NCBI GenBank assembly: GCA_902774655.1
Contig: CACYJD010000036.1
Coordinates: forward strand, 1 to 6,256
DNA length: 6,256 nt
Reading direction: 5' to 3'
Source: an uncultured Erysipelotrichaceae bacterium
GTDB taxonomy: Bacteria; Bacillota_I; Bacilli_A; RFN20; CAG-826
A program made the position numbers and the translations under genes. The notes below the pieces were generated by a model. It had not been told where the DNA came from. It was given only the letters and a program-made list of their open reading frames with translations, and did not search any database. Below are positions 1 through 4,315 of this stretch, piece by piece. Within the stretch, counting starts at the first letter, position 1, and each line of letters begins with the position of its first letter.

Positions 1-1400
1 CCGGAAACCCAAATCGCGAAGGCGATATTGTTACTTTTGATATTTTAGAAGATAGCGACTATCATGGCGCTATAGCGGAAAGTGATAAAGAAGTAGGCAT
101 TGCTAAATATGCTAGCTACGTTCAAAGCATTAGAGATACTAACCCTGGTGGAACAGTATTAATCTCTGGTGGTGATATGTGGCAAGGCACCGCTGATAGT
201 AACTTAACAAGAGGTCAATTGATGACTTATTCCATGAATGTTATGGGTTACGATTCAATGGCTTTAGGAAACCACGAGTTTGACTGGACCGAAACATTTA
301 TTAAGAATAATAAAGACCGCGCTATGTTCCCATTTTTAGCCGCAAACTTATATGACACAAGAACTAATCAAGTTGCTGACTTTGTAAAAGAATACGAAGT
401 TATTGAACGTGGAGATTATAAGATTGGCATTATTGGCACAATCGGTGACTCAGTTAAGAGTGCAATCTTAGCGAGTTCCGTTGAACATTTTGAATTTAAA
501 AAAGAGGCTCAAATCATTGGTAATCTCGCTGATAAACTTAGAGAAGAAGAAAACTGTGACATTGTTATTTGGTCATCCCATAAGGATTTAACCGAAGTTA
601 AAAGTGACCTTGCAGTTGCAGGTATTGAAAAATTTGATGCTGTATTCTCTGGCCACACCCATAGTGATTTAGTTGATGAAGTTAACGGACTTCCAATTGT
701 TGAAACCGCAGCGTATGGTAGAGGACTCGCACATGTTAAATTAGAATTCAATGTTACTACTAAAGAAGTTAGATGCGCTTCAAAAGAAGTTCATACACCT
801 TTAGTACAAGCAGGTAGTTTAGCACCTAACACTGACATCAATGCTTTAATCGCTCAATATAATGCAAAATATATTGCTCCAGTTAAGAGCAGAAGATTAG
901 GCAACTTTATTGATGATTTCTCAACTTCTGATTTATGTAATGTTGCTGTCGCTGCAATGTATAAACGCACAACTGCAAAATTTGATACAGAATTAAGATA
1001 TATTGCCGCTGTTCATAACAACAATGGTGGTGTTCGTAAAGCAATCAGCAAAGGAACTGTCACATACGGAACAATTTATGAAACATTCCCATTTGATAAT
1101 GAGATTTGCTATGTTCCAGTTAAAGGTAGAAAACTTATCTCATTATTAACTACGCCTAATAACTTAGGTTATTATCATGAAGCCGGATTGAAATCCGAAG
1201 ATATTGATAGAAACACTTTATATTACGTTCTTGGAACTGACTTCTTACTTGGCGACATGCTTGCAACCTATGTTGATTCATCAACCGAAGTTATCTATAC
1301 AGGTTTATATGTCAGAGACTTAGTTGCAGAGACAATTAAACTTGATAAGAATGTTAAAAAAGCTGATTACAGCGGTTCTAACTTTGGAATCATTAAATAG
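1..1400 (+). CDS. 5'-nucleotidase / UshA-type metallophosphoesterase, 5' end cut by window
   Basis: The frame is open from base 3, so 465 residues are visible and the true start lies outside; the ATG at 177 is internal (visible residue 59). An N-terminal calcineurin-like metallophosphatase domain shows every metal-site motif of the family: D19-x-H21, GGD (D58), GNHEFD (N90, with catalytic-dyad residues H91 and D94), H193, and GHTH (H218, H220). A 5'-nucleotidase C-terminal domain follows from about residue 295, with NNGG-x-R (R345) and the substrate-loop FPF at 362-364. Family members are normally exported and hydrolyse nucleoside monophosphates, UDP-sugars or cyclic nucleotides for phosphate and nucleoside salvage; the exact substrate cannot be read. 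The signal peptide would be upstream and is not seen. The C-terminus ends in ...GIIK, with no LPxTG or membrane anchor. The stop is a tandem TAG TAG (1398-1403), followed by a hairpin terminator. Confidence 0.93.
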   Translation, partial: GNPNREGDIVTFDILEDSDYHGAIAESDKEVGIAKYASYVQSIRDTNPGGTVLISGGDMWQGTADSNLTRGQLMTYSMNVMGYDSMALGNHEFDWTETFIKNNKDRAMFPFLAANLYDTRTNQVADFVKEYEVIERGDYKIGIIGTIGDSVKSAILASSVEHFEFKKEAQIIGNLADKLREEENCDIVIWSSHKDLTEVKSDLAVAGIEKFDAVFSGHTHSDLVDEVNGLPIVETAAYGRGLAHVKLEFNVTTKEVRCASKEVHTPLVQAGSLAPNTDINALIAQYNAKYIAPVKSRRLGNFIDDFSTSDLCNVAVAAMYKRTTAKFDTELRYIAAVHNNNGGVRKAISKGTVTYGTIYETFPFDNEICYVPVKGRKLISLLTTPNNLGYYHEAGLKSEDIDRNTLYYVLGTDFLLGDMLATYVDSSTEVIYTGLYVRDLVAETIKLDKNVKKADYSGSNFGIIK

Positions 1401-1413
1401 TAGTGGACTTATG

Positions 1414-1444
1414 AAAATGGCTCGGAAAATCGAGCCATTTTTTT
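1414..1444. terminator. Bidirectional intrinsic terminator between convergent genes
   Basis: A perfect 11-bp stem (1414-1424 with 1431-1441, core ATGGCTCG/CGAGCCAT) closes a 6-nt loop. The plus strand continues as a run of seven T (1438-1444), making a strong terminator for the 5'-nucleotidase gene. On the minus strand the 3' side reads four T (1414-1417), so it also serves, more weakly, the NifU-like gene. The stop codon of that gene (1443-1445) sits within the T-run, so the two genes share the signal with no spare sequence. Confidence 0.92.
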
Positions 1445-1703
1445 ATTCTTCTTTTTGAGGCATTTCTTCCCAAGATTTAACAGCGATAATTCCTGGGACT
1501 TCTTCCATAAGTATTATTTCAATACCTTCAGAGATATCAGCGGACGCAAGTGAACATCCATCGCAAGCGCCTAATAAGCGAACATAGACAATGCCATCAA
1601 TAAAATCAACATATCTAAGATCTCCGCCATCTCTCATTAAGAATGGTCTAATCTTATCGATTGTTTGTTTTATAAGTTCAATAGTAGATTCTCTTTCGTC
1701 CAT
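1443..1703 (-). CDS. NifU C-terminal-domain Fe-S scaffold protein (Nfu type)
   Basis: This 86-residue protein is a complete single Nfu domain, the usual length for stand-alone Bacillota members (YutM-like). Residues 8-35 give the conserved helix and strand with the RDGGDLRYVDF block, followed by GACDGCSLASADISEGIE, where C47 and C50 form the CxxC that binds a cluster between two monomers. The family assembles or carries [4Fe-4S] clusters to cytoplasmic apoproteins. No N-terminal IscU-like or A-type domain is present. The gene is divergent from the winged-helix-like gene at 1762 and convergent with the 5'-nucleotidase. The ATG at 1701-1703 is preceded by no convincing Shine-Dalgarno sequence; the consensus-like promoter just upstream places the transcript start within a few bases of it. 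The family call is firm; the cluster recipients are unknown. Confidence 0.93.
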   Translation of the reverse strand: MDERESTIELIKQTIDKIRPFLMRDGGDLRYVDFIDGIVYVRLLGACDGCSLASADISEGIEIILMEEVPGIIAVKSWEEMPQKEE

Positions 1704-1712
1704 ACTTCATAA

Positions 1713-1740
1713 ATTATAGTCATTTAGTTATTCATTTCAA
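1713..1740 (-). promoter_or_regulatory. Near-consensus sigma-70/SigA promoter of the NifU-like gene
   Basis: Read on the minus strand, TTGAAA (1740-1735) is followed after 16 bp by a perfect TATAAT (1718-1713). Only 9 bp separate the -10 box from the ATG at 1703, so the expected start point is about 1707-1704 and the mRNA would have a leader of only a few nucleotides. Five of six bases match at -35 and six of six at -10. Confidence 0.75.
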
Positions 1741-1746
1741 CAAATG

Positions 1747-1755
1747 TGATAAGAT
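1747..1755 (+). promoter_or_regulatory. Extended -10 promoter of the winged-helix-like gene
   Basis: TGA-TAAGAT is an extended -10 element (TG at 1747-1748, hexamer 1750-1755, five of six matches). No good -35 is seen at the proper distance, as is tolerated by extended -10 promoters. The ATG begins at 1762, exactly 7 bp after the hexamer, where transcription would normally start, so the message is predicted to be leaderless. There is no ribosome binding site in the intervening AGTTTC. Confidence 0.55.
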
Positions 1756-1761
1756 AGTTTC

Positions 1762-2154
1762 ATGAAAGATTACGACAATAAATATTCAATCACGATCACT
1801 CAATATAAAATAGTGTTCACTATAAGTGAATTAAATAAAGATAAACTATATCCATCTTTAAAAGGATTACGTAATATTTTAATTGGTGCAGATGATACTG
1901 AAACAAGAAAATATAAGTATTTAGACACCTATGCATGTTTGTTATCAATTCAAAAAAGAACGTTGGCCGCGCAGGTTACAAACCTTGTGCGCGCAGGCGT
2001 GTTATCTTATAAATATGATTCTAATACTGATGATATGTATTTAATGGTGACCACCAAAGGTAAAGAAATCATTTATGATTATTTGAAACACCATAAAGTC
2101 CGTCTCGTTTCTAAAGACAAAGTTGTTAAAAACGAGATAGTAAAAATTGCATAA
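1762..2154 (+). CDS. Small basic protein, possible RQC/winged-helix DNA-binding domain
   Basis: I do not recognise a named gene in this 130-residue protein. There is no signal peptide or membrane segment. Residues 30-105 look like a winged helix of the kind found in the RQC domain of RecQ helicases and stand-alone RQC-minor proteins: a hydrophobic helix (SLKGLRNILIGADD), a Tyr-rich linker, a helix with SIQKRTLAAQVTNLVRAGVL resembling a recognition helix plus turn, then a hairpin (YKYDSNTDDMYLMVTTKGKEII), where 'LxxTxKG' is typical of the wing. The C-terminal 25 residues are Lys/Val-rich. This is pattern resemblance only; another wHTH class (MarR- or PadR-like) is possible. The ATG at 1762 is the only early start; it has no Shine-Dalgarno and is probably leaderless. 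A hairpin directly follows the stop. The gene diverges from the NifU-like gene, so control of that promoter region is conceivable but unproven. Confidence 0.75.
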   Translation: MKDYDNKYSITITQYKIVFTISELNKDKLYPSLKGLRNILIGADDTETRKYKYLDTYACLLSIQKRTLAAQVTNLVRAGVLSYKYDSNTDDMYLMVTTKGKEIIYDYLKHHKVRLVSKDKVVKNEIVKIA

Positions 2155-2183
2155 AAAAAGCAGAGCATTAAGCTCTGCATTTT
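2153..2183. terminator. Bidirectional intrinsic terminator between convergent genes
   Basis: A perfect 7-bp stem GCAGAGC/GCTCTGC (2160-2166 with 2172-2178) closes a 5-nt loop. On the minus strand it is followed by seven T (complement of 2153-2159), a strong terminator for the tRNA/membrane-protein transcript. On the plus strand it is followed by A then four T, a weaker terminator for the winged-helix-like gene, whose TAA stop (2152-2154) runs into the A-tract. Confidence 0.9.
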
Positions 2184-2196
2184 AGTATCGAATTTA

Positions 2197-2694
2197 TTAT
2201 TTATTCTTTAAATAAGAATAAGATTGTTTTGCACTTCCGACGTGGTTCTTTTCTTCTTTTAATCTGAGAACGCTAACATAGATTGTAGCGGCTGCAACGA
2301 TTAATTGAAGAGCGCCGAGAATGTAAGACATATAGATAACGGTTAATACTTTTGGATAAGCAATGATTACCCATAATTGCATTGAGAGGAACATAATAGC
2401 CGCTAATGCTTCGAGGATACCTGCTAAGAGAAGTAATGCGCTGCTCTTTTTGTTTAAGAGTAAGCATGGTGCAGCAAGTACGAGCATAACTAATGCAGCA
2501 ATTGCGCCACCGTTAACATTACCGTTAGAGAAGTTATCAGTAAAATATTTATTTGCTGAGAAGATTGATTCCATACCACCGAAGCTGACGTTACCATAAG
2601 CAACGAATGATCCAGGAATAAATAGAAGGCCAATTGTTAAAACAATAAGACCTAGTCCGATGAAATGAATATATTTTTGAAGTGTTTCTTTCAT
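2197..2694 (-). CDS. Four-helix integral membrane protein of unknown function
   Basis: I do not recognise the family of this 165-residue protein. Hydrophobicity shows four probable membrane helices at about residues 11-33, 63-80, 85-112 and 115-143. A polar, Gly/Asn/Ser-rich segment (34-62, including a repeated-looking NGN/NGG) lies between helices 1 and 2, and a Lys-rich tail (144-165) is most likely cytoplasmic by the positive-inside rule. There is no catalytic motif and only one Cys (C77). The start is secure: AAAAGGAG (2703-2710, minus strand) stands 8 nt before the ATG. The gene begins only 25 nt after the CCA end of tRNA-Gln(CTG), with no terminator or clear promoter between, so it is probably transcribed with the tRNAs and its mRNA 5' end made by tRNA 3' processing. 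A strong terminator follows. Confidence 0.85.
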   Translation of the reverse strand: MKETLQKYIHFIGLGLIVLTIGLLFIPGSFVAYGNVSFGGMESIFSANKYFTDNFSNGNVNGGAIAALVMLVLAAPCLLLNKKSSALLLLAGILEALAAIMFLSMQLWVIIAYPKVLTVIYMSYILGALQLIVAAATIYVSVLRLKEEKNHVGSAKQSYSYLKNK

Positions 2695-2719
2695 TTTCGT
2701 AACTCCTTTTTATTCTTCT

Positions 2720-2794
2720 TGGCTGGGGCGACTGGATTCGGACCAGTGAATGGCGAGTTCAGAGCCCGCTGCCTTACCGCTTGGCTACGCCCCA
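2720..2794 (-). tRNA. tRNA-Gln(CTG), CCA encoded
   Basis: The 75-nt cloverleaf has a perfect acceptor stem TGGGGCG/CGCCCCA, discriminator G and an encoded CCA (2720-2722). The anticodon arm is GCGGG-CTCTGAA-CTCGC, giving anticodon CTG (one G-T wobble in the stem). The unusual U1-A72 pair fits bacterial tRNA-Gln. The T loop reads TCCGAAT, so position 55 is C in place of the near-universal U (pseudouridine); the second tRNA-Gln in this window shares this. It is last of three tRNAs in its operon, 26 nt after tRNA-Leu. Confidence 0.96.
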
Positions 2795-2820
2795 ATAAAA
2801 AAGGTGGCGTTGAATTGGTA

Positions 2821-2908
2821 TGGTGCCCGGGACCGGACTTGAACCGGTATGAGTTATTCACTCGAGGGATTTTAAGTCCCTTGCGTCTACCAATTTCGCC
2901 ACCTGGGC
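2821..2908 (-). tRNA. tRNA-Leu(TAA), CCA encoded
   Basis: This 88-nt class II tRNA has a long variable arm (stem GAGT/ACTC). The anticodon arm AGGGA-CTTAAAA-TCCCT gives anticodon TAA. The T loop is canonical (TTCAAGT) and the CCA is encoded (2821-2823). The acceptor stem GCCCAGG/CCCGGGC has an A5-C68 mismatch with all other pairs intact. It sits 6 nt downstream of tRNA-Lys in the same transcript. Confidence 0.96.
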
Positions 2909-2914
2909 ATCCAA

Positions 2915-2991
2915 TGGTCTCCCGTAGACGATTTGAACGTCCGACCCCTTGATTAAAAGTCGAGTGCTCTAGCCAACTGAGCTAACGGGAG
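2915..2991 (-). tRNA. tRNA-Lys(TTT), CCA encoded
   Basis: The 77-nt cloverleaf has a perfect acceptor stem CTCCCGT/ACGGGAG, discriminator A and encoded CCA. The anticodon loop CTTTTAA gives anticodon TTT. The anticodon stem CTCGA/TCAAG contains a C29-A41 mismatch in its middle. The T loop TTCAAAT is canonical. It is the first tRNA of the Lys-Leu-Gln operon and follows a short hairpin-bearing leader. Confidence 0.96.
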
Positions 2992-2995
2992 ATAT

Positions 2996-3013
2996 GCGAT
3001 TCATAAAAATCGC
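2996..3013 (-). other. Short inverted repeat in the leader of the tRNA-Lys operon
   Basis: GCGATT and AATCGC form a perfect 6-bp stem around a 6-nt loop, 4 nt upstream of the mature tRNA-Lys 5' end. The predicted start of transcription (about 3013) falls at its first base, so the primary transcript would open with this hairpin, next to the RNase P cleavage site. There is no T-tract, so it is not a terminator. Confidence 0.4.
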
Positions 3014-3019
3014 TTTGAT

Positions 3020-3028
3020 ATTATTACA
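3020..3028 (-). promoter_or_regulatory. Candidate extended -10 promoter for the tRNA-Lys/Leu/Gln operon
   Basis: On the minus strand TGT-AATAAT gives an extended -10 (TG at 3028-3027, hexamer 3025-3020, five of six matches). I see no acceptable -35 hexamer 16-18 bp upstream, which is odd for a tRNA operon. The region upstream to 3123 is very AT-rich and could hold an UP-like element. Low confidence. Confidence 0.35.
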
Positions 3029-3123
3029 CATTCGGAAATAATATGCTATATAAAATTTTAAAAAAATTTATATTTACGTAAAAAGATTTGAGACATTTGT
3101 CCTAAAAAGCCGATTATATATGC

Positions 3124-3885
3124 TTAATTTTGTTTTTCGACTATATTTCCTGCTATTCCAACAGGAACAATTTTTGAGAAGAAATTTACAAATTTAGGAT
3201 AAGCTCCTGGATTAACTTTCATTTTTCCTTTCATCATGCCTTTGTAACCTTTGGTTGCAACAAACTTGGCACTAGGAGCGTTTTTGAATAATTTTTCATT
3301 CATGTGGGATCTTGCTAAGAAACCTGTATTTGTTGGGGAAGGATATAACGCTGTTACAGTAACACCTTGTTTCTTACATTCCTTCATTAATCCATTTGAG
3401 AAGTTAGAAACAAATGCTTTGCTCGCAAAATACATAACCATATGTGGCCCTGGTAGATAAGAAGCAATAGAGGCAATATTTAAAATCTTGCCATCGTGTT
3501 CCTTGAGCATTTTAGGTAAGAACATATATGTTAAATGCACTAATGCTTTGTTATTTAAATCCATTAAGTTTTCATGGTTTTCATAAGGAACAGTGGTGAA
3601 ATCACCACGAGTTCCAAAACCAGCATTATTAATTAGTTTATTTACAAATAAATCATTCTTTTTGGCGAATTTTTCAATTTCTAATCTAACCTTTTCGTTT
3701 GAAAGATCACCATCTAAAACGTAGACTTTGACCCCATAGTTCTTTTCAATATCTTTTTTAATTTTGTTTAATTTATCAGCGCTTCTAGCAATAAGAAATA
3801 AATTCTGTTTATCATTTGCCGCTAAATAGGCAAATTCTTTACCAAGTCCGCCTGAGGCGCCAGTAATAAGTGTTACTTTTTCCAT
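3124..3885 (-). CDS. Short-chain dehydrogenase/reductase (classical SDR, DltE/YqjQ-like)
   Basis: This 253-residue protein has the complete classical SDR pattern: cofactor loop TGASGGLG (8-15), R34 after the second strand suggesting NADP preference, DGDL (58-61), NNAG (86-89), and the tetrad N111, S139, Y152 and K156 (YFASK). It matches the cytoplasmic COG0300-type oxidoreductases with their usual length of 250-260. The C-terminal part after about 190 is Lys-rich (FVATKGYKGMMKGKMKVNPG), and the end lacks a distinct membrane helix. The substrate cannot be inferred. The ATG at 3883-3885 has GAGG 10 nt upstream (3896-3899). The gene stands alone between two tRNA operons, beginning right after the terminator of the Val-Tyr-Gln operon; no strong terminator follows it, so readthrough into the Lys-Leu-Gln operon is possible. 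Confidence 0.92.
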   Translation of the reverse strand: MEKVTLITGASGGLGKEFAYLAANDKQNLFLIARSADKLNKIKKDIEKNYGVKVYVLDGDLSNEKVRLEIEKFAKKNDLFVNKLINNAGFGTRGDFTTVPYENHENLMDLNNKALVHLTYMFLPKMLKEHDGKILNIASIASYLPGPHMVMYFASKAFVSNFSNGLMKECKKQGVTVTALYPSPTNTGFLARSHMNEKLFKNAPSAKFVATKGYKGMMKGKMKVNPGAYPKFVNFFSKIVPVGIAGNIVEKQN

Positions 3886-3906
3886 ATAAATAAAACCTCA
3901 TTTATA

Positions 3907-3915
3907 ACTATACCA
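3907..3915 (-). promoter_or_regulatory. Candidate extended -10 promoter of the SDR gene
   Basis: TGG-TATAGT on the minus strand (TG at 3915-3914, hexamer 3912-3907, five of six matches) would start transcription near 3900, leaving a leader of about 15 nt that still contains the GAGG ribosome site. Any -35 would fall in the upstream tRNA terminator hairpin and is poor. Confidence 0.5.
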
Positions 3916-3922
3916 TATAAAT

Positions 3923-3944
3923 AAAAAACATCACTAATGTGATG
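3923..3944 (-). terminator. Intrinsic terminator of the tRNA-Val/Tyr/Gln operon
   Basis: On the minus strand CATCAC-ATTA-GTGATG forms a perfect 6-bp stem with a 4-nt loop and is followed at once by six T (complement of 3923-3928). It lies 13 nt after the CCA of tRNA-Gln(TTG) and isolates the tRNA operon from the SDR gene. Confidence 0.9.
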
Positions 3945-3957
3945 CTAAATCCTATCT

Positions 3958-4033
3958 TGGTTGGGGTGGCTGGGATCGGACCAGCGAAATGACAGAGTCA
4001 AAGTCTGTTGCCTTACCACTTGGCTACACCCCA
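3958..4033 (-). tRNA. tRNA-Gln(TTG), CCA encoded
   Basis: The 76-nt cloverleaf has acceptor stem TGGGGTG/CACCCCA, discriminator A and an encoded CCA. The anticodon loop CTTTGAC gives anticodon TTG, on a CAGA/TCTG stem. Its T loop is TCCGATC, so position 55 is again C rather than U, as in the CTG isoacceptor at 2720-2794. It is the last tRNA of its operon, 5 nt after tRNA-Tyr. Confidence 0.96.
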
Positions 4034-4038
4034 AGAGA

Positions 4039-4122
4039 TGGTGGAGGAAGGTAGATTTGAACTACCGAACCCGAAGGAACTGATTTACAGTCAGCCGCGT
4101 TTGGCCACTTCGCTATTCCTCC
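4039..4122 (-). tRNA. tRNA-Tyr(GTA), CCA encoded
   Basis: The 84-nt class II tRNA has a perfect acceptor stem GGAGGAA/TTCCTCC and a bacterial-type long variable arm. The anticodon arm CTGA-CTGTAAA-TCAG gives anticodon GTA. The T arm is canonical (TTCAAAT loop). CCA is encoded. It sits in the middle of the Val-Tyr-Gln operon. Confidence 0.97.
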
Positions 4123-4139
4123 ACATTGCTTAAGGTAAA

Positions 4140-4215
4140 TGGTGGATGTTAAGAGGCTCGAACTCCTGACCCCCGCCGTGTAAAGGCGATGCTCTCCCAA
4201 CTGAGCTAAACATCC
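4140..4215 (-). tRNA. tRNA-Val(TAC), CCA encoded
   Basis: The 76-nt cloverleaf has a perfect acceptor stem GGATGTT/AACATCC. The anticodon loop TTTACAC gives anticodon TAC on a CGCC/GGCG stem. The T loop TTCGAGC is canonical and CCA is encoded. It is the first tRNA of the Val-Tyr-Gln operon; its leader contains one arm of a long inverted repeat. Confidence 0.97.
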
Positions 4216-4220
4216 GTCAT

Positions 4221-4299
4221 TACACGTTTCTTAAGCGTGCTTAACTAGAATATATTATTTTAATATCGTAGTCAAATAGATTTTCTTAAGAAACGTGTA
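4221..4299. repeat. Perfect 15-bp inverted repeat around the tRNA-Val promoter
   Basis: TACACGTTTCTTAAG (4221-4235) and its exact reverse complement (4285-4299) are 49 bp apart. They lie between the pgi stop codon and tRNA-Val, and the loop contains the tRNA promoter. No T-tract follows on either strand, so it is not an ordinary terminator. Both outer ends are TA and the unit is 79 bp long, which would fit a tiny MITE-like remnant, but no second copy or transposase is present here. Function unknown. Confidence 0.85.
4247..4275 (-). promoter_or_regulatory. Promoter of the tRNA-Val/Tyr/Gln operon
   Basis: On the minus strand TTGACT (4275-4270) is followed after 17 bp by TATTCT (4252-4247). The -35 matches five of six and the -10 four of six; an overlapping TATATT 15 bp from the -35 is an alternative. 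The start point would be near 4240, giving about 25 nt of leader before the mature tRNA-Val. The promoter lies wholly inside the inverted repeat at 4221-4299. Confidence 0.6.
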
Positions 4300-4315
4300 G
4301 ATTTTAATTTGTTAA

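Noticed and set aside
509..751. Minus-strand open frame opposite the 5'-nucleotidase
   Set aside because: It is antisense to a strongly conserved metallophosphoesterase region, with no ribosome site or known fold; it is a shadow of the coding strand.
2273..2599. Two open frames overlapping the membrane-protein gene, one on each strand
   Set aside because: Both lie inside a gene with a clear ribosome site, terminator and coherent membrane topology; neither has its own signals.
2665..2952. Plus-strand 95-codon open frame beginning inside the membrane-protein gene
   Set aside because: It runs antisense through tRNA-Gln, tRNA-Leu and into tRNA-Lys. Such peptides (GATGFGPVNGEFRAR, CPGPDLNRYE...) are well-known false proteins made by translating tRNA genes.
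3080..3103. Possible terminator after the SDR gene (GGAC-AAAT-GTCT followed later by five T)
   Set aside because: The stem is only four pairs including a wobble, and the T-run begins 6 nt away, so it is not credible as an intrinsic terminator.
3251..3460. Plus-strand open frame opposite the SDR gene
   Set aside because: It is antisense to the SDR active-site region, with no ribosome site or family resemblance.
2720..4215. tRNA clusters as possible integration hot spots (att sites)
   Set aside because: I saw no repeated tRNA 3' ends, integrase or phage-like genes next to either cluster; both are compact housekeeping operons.
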